Shown: positions 34,266 through 41,604, numbered from the stretch's first letter. The stretch: 42,973 nucleotides of DNA from GWB1-38-13 sp964488535 (GCA_964488535.1 CAZAUT010000009.1:1-42973), one strand, 5' to 3'. Program-made: numbers and translations. Notes: a model not told the origin generated them from the sequence alone.

Positions 34266-34952
34266 ATGCCCGACATCTCCACCATTATTGCTTCGATCAA
34301 AGCAATTAAATATGAAAAGCTCCTAAACGATAATAAAATTCCCATAACAATCGCCCTTTTAGGATTGATTGTAGGCGGTCTGGGAGTGTTTCTGTATAAG
34401 AACACATCGGTTTTCGAAGGCAATGAGATTGAAATCTTAGAATTGCCCACAGAAGCTGCGGGATCAGATTCCCCGATTGTGGCGGAAATTGCGGGGTCAA
34501 TTGAAAAACCGGGAGTTTACACTTTACCTCCGGGTTCGCGGATAAACGATCTTTTGGTTTCCGGCGGGGGGCTGTCGGCTGATGCGGATAGGGTATGGGT
34601 GGAAAAATATGTAAATCGTGCAGCAAAGTTAGCCGACGGACAGAAATTATACATAAAATCAGTGAACAGTGAACAGAGAACGGTGAACAGTCAGCAGACA
34701 GATGTTGATACTGCTAACACTAATGGGGGGTATCAAAATGTATCAGGAGTCTTAGGGGTTGAAAATGGGGGCTTATTAAATATAAACACGGCAACCTTTG
34801 CAGAACTCGATAAACTGCCTGGAATCGGCCAGGTTTACGGGCAGAAAATCATTGAACAAAGACCTTACTCGGACGTGTCGGAACTGCTTTCAAGGGGTAT
34901 TTTGCCCAAAACAACTTACGAAAAAATAAAAGATCTGGTGACAACATATTGA
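34266..34952 (+). CDS. comEA: ComEA-like DNA-uptake protein (SLBB + helix-hairpin-helix)
   Basis: 228 aa. Membrane helix about 27-45 (ITIALLGLIVGGLGVFLY). An SLBB-type beta domain (about 68-128: VAEIAGSIEKPGVYTLPPGS, RINDLLVSGGGLS) is followed by a C-terminal helix-hairpin-helix DNA-binding domain (LLNINTATFAELDKLPGIGQ, VYGQKIIEQRPYSDVSEL). Binds incoming double-stranded DNA outside the membrane in competence systems. A linker at about 132-145 (SVNSEQRTVNSQQT) is encoded by GTGAACAGT nucleotide repeats (34660-34700). Followed by comEC genes in the same orientation, supporting a DNA-uptake unit. Confidence 0.92.
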   Translation: MPDISTIIASIKAIKYEKLLNDNKIPITIALLGLIVGGLGVFLYKNTSVFEGNEIEILELPTEAAGSDSPIVAEIAGSIEKPGVYTLPPGSRINDLLVSGGGLSADADRVWVEKYVNRAAKLADGQKLYIKSVNSEQRTVNSQQTDVDTANTNGGYQNVSGVLGVENGGLLNINTATFAELDKLPGIGQVYGQKIIEQRPYSDVSELLSRGILPKTTYEKIKDLVTTY

Positions 34953-34959
34953 ATTAACC

Positions 34960-35094
34960 CAATTGAACTAATAAATACTCAAATCTTAAATCCTAAACTC
35001 TATATCCTAAACAATACATAAATATTAATGTTTAAAACATTTCAATTTTGGATTTTGAATTTGTTTAGAGTTTAGAAATTAGAAATTAATTCTA
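34960..35094. repeat. AT-rich TTTAGAATTTAG-family repeat
   Basis: Fills the gap between comEA and comEC with AAATCCTAAACTCTAAA- and GTTTAGAGTTTAGAAATTAG-type words. Closely related in layout to 7760-7900: a TAAATATTAATG centre, then TTTTGGATTTTGAATTTG. Confidence 0.65.
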
Positions 35095-35095
35095 A

Positions 35096-36187
35096 ATGAG
35101 CATTCACCATATTCGTCTAATTCGTCCAATTTGTCTAATGGGTTTAATTCTTTTAATCATTCTTCGTTTCTTCCTTTATTTTACCCAAATTCCTAAATTT
35201 CCCAACGACACCAAGATCCGGATTTCCGCGCGGGTATCTTCCGAGCCGGTTGTGTATTCTGACTCCCAATATGTGAAATTGTCGGGTTACAAAATATACC
35301 TGCCTTTATATCCGCGGATTTATTATGGGGATAGGGTTGTTGTCGAGGGGATCGTTGAGGATAACAAACTGAAAAAGCCAATACTTGTTGAAATTCAGGA
35401 AAACAAATTTTTTCTCTATTCGTACCGTCAGAAGCTTATTGCTTTTTATCAGCGGTCGCTTCCTTCCGACGATGCTGCCATCGTCGGCGGAGTTGTCATC
35501 GGCTCCAAATCGGGAATAGGGGAAGATCTTTGGGAAAAATTGAAAAATTCCGGTACCGCCCACGTTGTGGTTGCATCGGGAATGAATGTTTCTATGGTGG
35601 CAAACTTTTTGATATGGTTTTTTGTGATCTTTCTTTCAAGAAGGAAGGCGCTCGTTTTTGCATTTATTGGTATTTGGCTTTATGCGTTAATTTCCGGGTT
35701 TGACGCTCCGATCGTGCGGGCATCCCTGATGGCATCTTCGGCCTTTTTAGCGGTTCAGACGGGACGGACGTATTCGGCAATAAGAATTTTGGGGATTATT
35801 GGAATTGCTATGCTTTTTGTTAATCCGATTTATATTACCGATCTTGGCTTTTGGCTTTCAATCATGGCGACATTTGGGATAATAATTTTTTATCCGCGGA
35901 TTTCCAAAAAGTTTAAATTCTTACCAAAGTTTGTAAACGAAATGTGGTCAACAACTCTTTCGGCTCAGATCGGAGTTGTACCGATACTCTATTATTATTT
36001 TGGACAGTTTAATGTTTTGTCACCTTTTATTAACGTTGCGGTTTTATGGACAATTGTACCGTTAACAATTATTGGAATGATTGCGGGAATTGTCGGTACA
36101 ATATGGGAGCCATTGGGAAGAATCGTATTGTACCTTTGTTACCCATTAACGAGATGGTTTCTTTTAATAATCAATGTGTTTGTCTAA
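35096..36187 (+). CDS. comEC: ComEC N-terminal part: OB domain plus competence membrane channel
   Basis: 363 aa. One N-terminal helix (MGLILLIILRFFLYF), an OB-like domain (about 35-90, RISARVSSEPVVYSD, YYGDRVVVEGIVE), then the Competence domain with about six helices and its hallmark GTAHVVVASGMNVSMV (canonical aHllaiSGlH). Moves single-stranded DNA across the cytoplasmic membrane. Full ComEC carries a C-terminal metallo-hydrolase; here that is a separate downstream gene, 32 bp away in another frame. The first codons (IHHIRLIRPICLMGLI) are encoded by the 9-bp GTCTAATTC repeat, so the true N-terminus has been modified by a repeat. Confidence 0.9.
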   Translation: MSIHHIRLIRPICLMGLILLIILRFFLYFTQIPKFPNDTKIRISARVSSEPVVYSDSQYVKLSGYKIYLPLYPRIYYGDRVVVEGIVEDNKLKKPILVEIQENKFFLYSYRQKLIAFYQRSLPSDDAAIVGGVVIGSKSGIGEDLWEKLKNSGTAHVVVASGMNVSMVANFLIWFFVIFLSRRKALVFAFIGIWLYALISGFDAPIVRASLMASSAFLAVQTGRTYSAIRILGIIGIAMLFVNPIYITDLGFWLSIMATFGIIIFYPRISKKFKFLPKFVNEMWSTTLSAQIGVVPILYYYFGQFNVLSPFINVAVLWTIVPLTIIGMIAGIVGTIWEPLGRIVLYLCYPLTRWFLLIINVFV

Positions 36188-36219
36188 TTGGACAAATAGG
36201 ACTAATTTGACTAATTTGT
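36184..36219. repeat. 9-bp minisatellite between the two comEC genes
   Basis: Units GTCTAATTG, GACAAATAG, GACTAATTT, GACTAATTT lie across the stop codon of the channel gene and reach to the ATG of the hydrolase gene. The family matches repeats at 30558, 35112 and 37841. Confidence 0.65.
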
Positions 36220-37209
36220 ATGAGCAAGATATGGAAAATTATTCTGACGATCTTGTTGCTGGGAACAGTCACCACTTGGCTTTCCGTTTTTTCAATATCC
36301 TCTAGTAAATTAAAAGTTATCACCTGCAACGTCGGACAGGGGGATGCAACATTGATCGTTTATAAAGGTCTTGATGTTTTGATCGACGGAGGTCCCGACG
36401 GAAAAAGTGTCATGAAGTGTCTGTCAAATCACATGCCGTTTTGGGACAGGACTTTGGAAGTCGTCATTTTGACCCATCCACAGGCGGACCATTATGGCGG
36501 TTTGATAGAAGTTTTTGAGCGTTTTAAAGTTCGGAAATTCTTAGCAAATTCCATAAATGCTAGCAGTCAATCGTATGGTTTGCTAAATAATCAAGTACTC
36601 GCGGGGGGTGTCGAGGTGGTTAACCCAACAGCCGGTATATCCGTGAGGGGGCATTTGATACAGTTAGATATACTTCACCCGTCGAGAGAGTTTTTGTCAG
36701 AAAATTTGACCGATAATTTATTAGTAAATGAATTTAATAGTTCATTGGGTGTTCTCGGAGCTTCGGATAGCAAATTGGACCCTAACGAATTCTCAATCAT
36801 CACATTGTTAACTTTTGGCAGCTTCAAATTTTTGTTTACAGGCGACGCCGGAACCGAAATTTTGGACGATTTAGCCACGACCCTGGAAGAAAATGGCCAC
36901 GAGTCCATTAACTATATCAAAATACCTCATCACGGTTCCAAGTACTCCATCTCGGAAAAAATGTATGATTTAATTAAGAACAGTGTTGTTGAGGGTTGTC
37001 AATCTGACCCTGAGCTTACCGAAGGGGAAGAATCTCCTCTGCAATATACTATATACAATATACAAAATACTGGTTGTTTTTCTCCTCTTGCCGTCATCTC
37101 TGTCGGCAAAAACTCCTACGGACATCCGAGCGAGGAAGTGATCAAGCAATTAAGCGATAAAGCGATTAAGATATTGAGAACAGACATGCAGGGAGACATT
37201 GTATTTTAG
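36220..37209 (+). CDS. ComEC C-terminal metallo-beta-lactamase-like hydrolase (separate gene)
   Basis: 329 aa. N-terminal membrane helix (about 7-25) then the ComEC-type MBL fold: ITCNVGQGDATLIV, VVILTHPQADHYGGL (the HxxxDH signature), FLFTGDAGTE, IKIPHHGSKYS and VISVGKNSYGHPSEEV. Thought to degrade the non-transported strand or assist translocation. About residues 259-285 (CQSDPELTEGEESP and following) are encoded by an inserted nucleotide repeat at 36996-37041 plus a TATACAATATAC run. It works with the channel gene directly upstream. Confidence 0.9.
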   Translation: MSKIWKIILTILLLGTVTTWLSVFSISSSKLKVITCNVGQGDATLIVYKGLDVLIDGGPDGKSVMKCLSNHMPFWDRTLEVVILTHPQADHYGGLIEVFERFKVRKFLANSINASSQSYGLLNNQVLAGGVEVVNPTAGISVRGHLIQLDILHPSREFLSENLTDNLLVNEFNSSLGVLGASDSKLDPNEFSIITLLTFGSFKFLFTGDAGTEILDDLATTLEENGHESINYIKIPHHGSKYSISEKMYDLIKNSVVEGCQSDPELTEGEESPLQYTIYNIQNTGCFSPLAVISVGKNSYGHPSEEVIKQLSDKAIKILRTDMQGDIVF

Positions 37210-37343
37210 ACGGATGGAAAAGAAATGTGGGCAACAGGTGACAGGTAGAAAATTAATCTTCTTTAAATTCCCTTAAAATCCCTTAATTTAATCCATTTTT
37301 CTCGAAGTAAATTTCACATATCCAGCCAAAGCCGTTAGAATTC

Positions 37344-37592
37344 TCATTTTTTCCCAATCAATTCTCGGTAATCAGAGCATGCCATCGAAAAGCCCCACGA
37401 CGATGTTTCCTCAACATTCAAAAGTCCGGCCACTTCTTCTGGGGTTAATGGTATTTGTTCGTAAATTTTCCATCCGGTCTGTACCTCCTCAAGAGCCTTC
37501 CCTCTTGTGGCGGGATCAAGAATATTTTCCCGAAATTGGCGATCAATAGTCATCAAATGAATTAGTTGGCCAATTTCCCTTTCTGGTGCCAT
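37344..37592 (-). CDS. Small hypothetical protein (helical, LTPEE motif)
   Basis: 82 aa, soluble. Motif order MTIDRQFRENILDPATRGKA...IPLTPEEVAGLL resembles small helical proteins and leader-like peptides of the LigA-like/Franz/Nif11 type, in which a D-P-x-x-R segment is followed by LTPEE and a hydrophobic pair. The family call is tentative. On the minus strand an extended -10, TGGTATGAT, lies about 10 bases before the ATG. Leftward gene between comEC and tRNA-Arg. Confidence 0.6.
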   Translation of the reverse strand: MAPEREIGQLIHLMTIDRQFRENILDPATRGKALEEVQTGWKIYEQIPLTPEEVAGLLNVEETSSWGFSMACSDYRELIGKK

Positions 37593-37645
37593 GATAGGGA
37601 ATCATACCACAAAATGATCCGTTTTTTTGGTAAAATACCCTTAAT

Positions 37646-37717
37646 GCCTCTGTAGTTTAATGGATAGAATGTGAGCTTCCGGAGCTTATGATAGGAGTTC
37701 GAATCTCCTCAGAGGCA
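37646..37717 (+). tRNA. tRNA-Arg (anticodon CCG)
   Basis: 72 nt. Acceptor GCCTCTG / CAGAGGC, anticodon arm TGAGC-TTCCGGA-GCTTA with anticodon CCG, T-arm GGAG-TTCGAAT-CTCC. D-loop GGA carries A20 and the discriminator is A, both arginine identity elements. CCA is not encoded. Confidence 0.92.
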
Positions 37718-38203
37718 CAGGGTTTTGAGCACGAAATGCTTGTGCGAAATCCTGCCTGTGGTGAGCGAAGTCGAACCAAGCGTGTCGAAGGATAAGTCTC
37801 ATCAGGAGCACTTACTGGAAATTAGAAACACTTTTCTTATAAGTCCTATCTGTCCAATTTGTCCTATATGTCCTATTCATCCAATATCTTGTAGTATTAC
37901 GCTTTCATCAAAAGAAAATGATTGGCTGTCGGAAATGATTGAAAGCGCAGGTGTTGTTTTGAAAAGTACCGGACACATACCTTGAAATCTTTGGACAAAG
38001 AATTCATCAGACTTTTTACGGACCGGTACACAACTTGAATTATTGAATATTTAAATAATGTACCGCCATCAGACATAAAGTTCGCCCGAAAATTTTTTGA
38101 AACCCGACGAAATGTTGGTATTTTACGCAGAGATCATAAACCACATAGCCAACAAGGTGACACCTCTAACCGTGCCTAATAAATGAAGAGATTAAACATC
38201 GCC
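37718..38203. other. Repeat-rich region without a supported gene
   Basis: Holds a GAGCGAAGTCGAA...GTGTCGAAGGAT repeat (37755-37803) and a GTCCTATCT/GTCCAATTT 9-bp minisatellite (37841-37884). The open frame across 37725-37985 is mostly translated repeat (SPICPICPICPIHPIS) and is not accepted as a gene. From 37986 to 38203 nothing is recognised. Confidence 0.55.
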
Positions 38204-38232
38204 TTGATGAAATTTGACATATTTGATATAAT
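38204..38232 (+). promoter_or_regulatory. Promoter of the T-box-controlled operon
   Basis: -35 TTGATG (38204-38209), 17-bp spacer, perfect -10 TATAAT (38227-38232). A TTGACA at 38214-38219 is only 7 bp from the -10 and is not its partner. Transcription would start near 38239, giving a leader of about 425 bases. Confidence 0.75.
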
Positions 38233-38415
38233 CACTTTTTGTAAATCGGAAATGTTTATATCCGAGTCGCGATCGGATTCAGCTCGCCGAAACTTTTAGG
38301 AGTAGGCGGCAAGCATCCCGCAAAAATGCGGGACGGAAGCGTCCGTAACAGCGCTAGAGTTTGTCGGAAACGGAGAACTCGAACAAGGAAGGACTATCCT
38401 TTGTAGTTTCGAGAT

Positions 38416-38439
38416 AACCGAGTTTGACTCGGTTTTTTT
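38416..38439 (+). terminator. Intrinsic terminator inside the leader
   Basis: AACCGAGT-TTG-ACTCGGTT is an 8-bp perfect stem followed by T-rich sequence to 38439. It lies about 60 bases before the T-box core. The 5' arm word CCGAGT also occurs at 38262-38267 and could pair with ACTCGG as an alternative. It either ends a small RNA of about 200 nt or adds a second attenuation step. Confidence 0.65.
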
Positions 38440-38570
38440 ATGGAATAGTTGTCATCCCGAATTTATTTCGGGATCTAACGAACAAAGGATGGTTGAACAA
38501 GGGTGGTACCGTCTTTAAGAGTAGAAGAGCGGGAGAGTAGAAGAGTAAAAGAAACCGCATTTTACAAAGA

Positions 38571-38655
38571 CCCCTTTAATTTATTAGTCAATTTGTTATT
38601 CCCGAGCCAATCGGGAATCCATACAAAAACTAGTAACTTAAAGGGGCTTTTTTTT
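38571..38655 (+). terminator. T-box terminator
   Basis: CCCCTTTAA (38571-38579) pairs with TTAAAGGGG (38638-38646), enclosing an inner hairpin ATTCCCGA-GCCAA-TCGGGAAT (38598-38618), followed by C and eight T (38648-38655). The ATG of the first gene is 10 bases further on. Confidence 0.88.
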
Positions 38656-38665
38656 GTACATAAAT

Positions 38666-39949
38666 ATGTCAAAAGAATCGTTTGAATCACATTATGGGTT
38701 CGATAATTCTCCTGACTGGATAAAGGAGGTGGATCTTCCTGTGGAGGACGATCATGGAAAGTTGCTTTCAACGTTAAACGAAAAAATGAAGTTTAATCCC
38801 CCAAAATCATTTTATCAGTACTTAAATCCTCAAAATGCCTCTTCTTTTTTTCCATTAAAAGGAAAATATATTGCTTTGCAATCCGAACATCCTGAAAGAA
38901 ATTTCGGTTTCTTATCAAAAAAATACCCGGAAAGATATGCTGCGTGTGTTTTTGCATGGTTGCAACAGATGGGGGAAATTACAACAGATGAAACATTAAC
39001 GTCTTTAATTACGGAAAAGATGAAGAAATGTATTATAAATAATGAACCTATAAAATTTGCAATGACGTATAGTTTACAAAAATTTCCTCTTTCATCGCAA
39101 AATGAAGACATCAAGACTTCGTCTTTGGGTCCTGATTTGGCGGAATTGAGCATGTTGTCGATTTTATGGAATATTGGAGAAATCATCAAATCTCAAGTTT
39201 ACCCCCCTGGAGTTCATTACAGAATTCTTAACGAATCCAAACCATTTAAACATTTCCCATCTCCATATTCTAATGTTGATCTGGATAAATTTGTGCAAAT
39301 TTTAAACGAATGGATAACAAAAATGTCATGGGGCAAAACAATTTCAATAGGCGATTTGGAAGAAGAATGTATGAAGAAACCTAGCTATATGGTAGGAGTA
39401 GATGAAAAGTTTAAACAATATTACCAGCAATTTTTACAACAAGGAATTGATAACCCTTTTATAAGGGCAGAAACAAGAAATATATACTTACCTGCGCTTA
39501 CAGGTGCTAATATTGATAAGAGTACGTTGTTGAGAATATATTCTGCTGGGGGAATATTACCTATACCAGGGATGTCTTGTGCGTGGGATCTACCCACTAC
39601 GAACGATAGGAAATTGTGGGAAAAAATCGTTGCCCAGGCAACTGTTCAAGCGTCATATTTCAAAGCATATTTGGATACAAGAAACAATTATGGTGGTGTG
39701 TATCAGGAAGATGAAATTGCCGTAACCGTAACGGAGTCGGGAAACAAAATTACACTTCCGGTGTGTGATAAAGGAGCACAGGAAGAGATTACCCATTGGA
39801 ACAGGGGTATTAAAGTATTTCCCAGTGCCGGTACGGGAGTATTGACAAAACACGGAATTGGAATAGCACCTTTTTATAAAGCGGAAAAGGAATCCAACAA
39901 GATTATGCATTCAAAGTTCTTTAATTTGTATTATTTATGTAAAGCTTGA
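38666..39949 (+). CDS. Dit1/PvcA isonitrile-synthase-like protein, first of pair
   Basis: 427 aa from the ATG at 38666; a TTG four codons upstream lies in the terminator T-run and is rejected. Around residues 125-190, AMTYSLQKFPLSSQN is followed by GPDLAELSMLSILWNIG and VYPPGVHYRILNES. This follows the FPxKSxN...LPDxxE...L..L...I...YPPGxxxxIxSDG layout of the Dit1/PvcA family, which makes isonitriles from tyrosine or tryptophan with ribulose-5-phosphate. The lysine of FPxKSxN is replaced (FPLSSQN), so catalysis may differ. The C-terminal part (SCAWDLPTTNDRKLWEKIVA and on) is unfamiliar. First gene after the T-box; the next family member starts one base after its stop. Family assignment is from memory of motifs. 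Confidence 0.65.
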   Translation: MSKESFESHYGFDNSPDWIKEVDLPVEDDHGKLLSTLNEKMKFNPPKSFYQYLNPQNASSFFPLKGKYIALQSEHPERNFGFLSKKYPERYAACVFAWLQQMGEITTDETLTSLITEKMKKCIINNEPIKFAMTYSLQKFPLSSQNEDIKTSSLGPDLAELSMLSILWNIGEIIKSQVYPPGVHYRILNESKPFKHFPSPYSNVDLDKFVQILNEWITKMSWGKTISIGDLEEECMKKPSYMVGVDEKFKQYYQQFLQQGIDNPFIRAETRNIYLPALTGANIDKSTLLRIYSAGGILPIPGMSCAWDLPTTNDRKLWEKIVAQATVQASYFKAYLDTRNNYGGVYQEDEIAVTVTESGNKITLPVCDKGAQEEITHWNRGIKVFPSAGTGVLTKHGIGIAPFYKAEKESNKIMHSKFFNLYYLCKA

Positions 39950-39950
39950 T

Positions 39951-41066
39951 ATGGAAAAATTAAATAAAGAAATTGCCGTTTTGTATCCATTTAAGATTGG
40001 TTTATCAAAACACATAAAGCCAAAGAAACAAAAGAAGGATATTTTTGTTGATGTGGAAGAAATTAAAAGAATATTACCACCACTTGTTAAGATTAAAACA
40101 AATGGCAATTCGGTTGGAGAAAATGTTTATAAGATACTCACACATCCGAAGGTAAAATATGGTCCTTTGGGTTTTGCCCAAAAAAGCAGAAACGAATTTA
40201 TTAAACAAATTAATTTATTGAATAGCAAGAAAAATAAATTAACCTTGTATATTGCGGGTTTTCCACACAAAATGCCAAACCCCCTTTTTACGACTCATTT
40301 ACTGCCTGATTTGGGAGAATTGATGGTGCTTTGGAGATTGGAATCTTTGGCAAACCGTATCTCGCTTGTATATAAAAATGGCGTTGAGGTTGTTGTTTGT
40401 ATTGAAACAAGCGTTTTTCCGCATTTAGCAAAAGTATCGAAAAATGAATCTGGTAAATATGCAAATAAGCTCCATGAACTGCAAAAAATATTTAATTTAT
40501 CTCATATAAAAATAGTAGATTTATTTTGTTTGCAAAAAACAGTGAAAAATTGGAATATTCAACACAAAAAAGCACTCCTTGATTTGATGAAGAAATATTT
40601 CGAAAAAGATTCTAATGTTGTTAATCAATTTAATCGTACGTGGCCTGTAATATTTTGCACACTTAATATTAGGAAATGGGAGATACAAAAGATTAAGGAG
40701 TTAATCAATTTATCATCTTGTGGTTTCGAAGCCACAAGATTAAGAAAATTTAAAGATTTGGCAGGTTTTGCTTTTAATGCGACCTTCGATTATTTGGCTT
40801 ACAATCAGTTAAAAAGAGATGTTAGATTAATGGAAAAGAATATTCCATTTGGTATTAAATTGACAGTCACTCCTAAAAAGGGTTCTTTTGGTGTTTGGTG
40901 GATAGAAGAAGGGGTTCACATATTGCCTTACTACGGCTACCCTCTGGTAAAAAAAGGCAAGTTTTATGACATTGTCTATGCCTATGATGCAATTAGATTA
41001 TATTCTCTTAGTGGAATCTACTTAAAAAACTACTCAAACGAACCTTTCTATTATAAGGTTGATTGA
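39951..41066 (+). CDS. Dit1/PvcA isonitrile-synthase-like protein, second of pair
   Basis: 371 aa. About residues 98-160 contain IAGFPHKMPNP, LLPDLGELMVLWRLESLANR and VYKNGVEVVVCIETSVFPHL. This is a closer match than its neighbour to the FPxKSxNP...LPDxxEElxLxxL...VYxxGxxVxIxSDG signature of Dit1/PvcA. The C-terminal region (DYLAYNQLKRDVRLM, IPFGIKLTVTPKKGSFGVWW) fits the later part of the family, where a basic residue and a PxxG stretch follow. ATG one base after the upstream stop implies translational coupling. The pair may form a heteromer, or act in sequence on the same amino acid. Low-GC, Lys-rich composition compared with the surface genes hints at transfer, but this is weak. Confidence 0.7.
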   Translation: MEKLNKEIAVLYPFKIGLSKHIKPKKQKKDIFVDVEEIKRILPPLVKIKTNGNSVGENVYKILTHPKVKYGPLGFAQKSRNEFIKQINLLNSKKNKLTLYIAGFPHKMPNPLFTTHLLPDLGELMVLWRLESLANRISLVYKNGVEVVVCIETSVFPHLAKVSKNESGKYANKLHELQKIFNLSHIKIVDLFCLQKTVKNWNIQHKKALLDLMKKYFEKDSNVVNQFNRTWPVIFCTLNIRKWEIQKIKELINLSSCGFEATRLRKFKDLAGFAFNATFDYLAYNQLKRDVRLMEKNIPFGIKLTVTPKKGSFGVWWIEEGVHILPYYGYPLVKKGKFYDIVYAYDAIRLYSLSGIYLKNYSNEPFYYKVD

Positions 41067-41084
41067 ATTTGGAGGTGATTAAAA

Positions 41085-41477
41085 ATGACAGATTTTAAAC
41101 CTGCGGAAATAAAGCCGGAAATATTATTTTCTGATCTCGAAAAGATCGACATACGCGTCGGAACAATTGAAAAGGTAGAAGATATTGAAAATTCCGACAA
41201 ATTGGTTAGTATGACCGTCGATTTTGGCGATAGCAAAAAGACGGTTGTTGTTGGAATGAAAAAAGAAAGAGAAAATCCAAAAGAAGTGGAAGGAAAACAG
41301 GCGCTTTTTATTGTCAATTTACCTAAGAAGAAATTTCCCTCCTTTGCAACTGCTACGGAGGGTGCAGTGGAAATTGAATCCGAGGCGATGCTGTTTGATA
41401 TCGGATATGCGGATGGTGTGACACCAGTTCTCGCCATGCCCGAAAAACCGGTTCCGAATGGAGTTCGGGCAGGATAA
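41085..41477 (+). CDS. Stand-alone tRNA-binding OB-fold protein (CsaA/Trbp111/MetRS-C type)
   Basis: 130 aa. FSDLEKIDIRVGTIEKVEDI, ENSDKLVSMTVDFGD, TVVVGMKK, QALFIVNLPKKKF and SEAMLFDIGYADG follow the EMAP-II-like tRNA-binding domain found as CsaA, Trbp111 or the C-terminus of MetRS and PheRS-beta. Preceded by the clearest Shine-Dalgarno in the window, GGAGGTGAT at 41071-41079, 5 bases before the ATG, only 18 bp after the isonitrile-synthase-like pair. It probably belongs to the same transcript. A free tRNA-binding protein beside a tRNA-sensing leader is notable, but it may simply be a housekeeping MetRS partner. Confidence 0.85.
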   Translation: MTDFKPAEIKPEILFSDLEKIDIRVGTIEKVEDIENSDKLVSMTVDFGDSKKTVVVGMKKERENPKEVEGKQALFIVNLPKKKFPSFATATEGAVEIESEAMLFDIGYADGVTPVLAMPEKPVPNGVRAG

Positions 41478-41480
41478 AAG

Positions 41481-41549
41481 GTTACACCTTTAAAGACCGT
41501 GTCTTTAAAGGGTGACTACCCTGCAGGGTGAGACCCGGCAAGGTGTGAA
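41481..41549. repeat. Palindromic repeat element (TTTAAAGAC / ACCCTGCAGGGT)
   Basis: TTTAAAGAC-CGT-GTCTTTAAA (41489-41509), extended by CAC...GTG, is directly followed by the 12-bp palindrome ACCCTGCAGGGT (41518-41529). The same kind of block, rich in GGTGT words, is familiar as an interspersed repeat. It follows the stop of the tRNA-binding protein gene and has no T-run. Confidence 0.6.
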
Positions 41550-41604
41550 AACCAACGATGTTTTACAGAAGTTGGACACGGAATTTTATGCGATAATTAC
41601 CTGT

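Larger units (their letters stand above)
38240..38655 (+). promoter_or_regulatory. T-box riboswitch leader
   Basis: T-box leaders read the charging state of a tRNA; the uncharged 3' end pairs with the UGGN bulge and stabilises an antiterminator. Seen: core AAGGGTGGTACCG (38499-38511) with TGGTACC at 38504-38510. Antiterminator helix A1 is AAGGG (38499-38503) with CCCTT (38572-38576). Helix A2 is GTCTTT (38511-38516) with AAAGAC (38566-38571). The antiterminator's 3' strand is shared with a strong terminator (38571-38655), the classic mutually exclusive design. The loop of A2 is enlarged by a GAGTAGAAGAG repeat. The 5' part (38240-38440) is highly structured, but I could not assign a canonical Stem I or specifier; two palindromic repeats (38314-38334, 38449-38479) seem inserted. 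The next genes resemble isonitrile synthases, not an aminoacyl-tRNA synthetase. Confidence 0.82.

Noticed and set aside
37725..37985. 86-codon open frame after tRNA-Arg
   Set aside because: Starts at the tRNA edge and is mostly translated nucleotide repeat (PVVSEVEPSVSKDK, ICPICPICPIHPIS); no start signal.
38214..38219. TTGACA as -35 of the T-box operon
   Set aside because: Only 7 bp from the TATAAT; TTGATG at 38204 has the correct 17-bp spacing.
38240..38440. 5' part of the leader as tmRNA, RNase P RNA or SRP RNA
   Set aside because: None of the conserved sequences of those RNAs (such as the GGAAGCAGCC-type SRP loop or RNase P core) could be found; a T-box 5' domain or unknown small RNA fits better.
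41512..41604. GTG-start extension of the NYN protein
   Set aside because: The extension is translated from a palindromic repeat element; the NYN domain begins just after the ATG at 41605.
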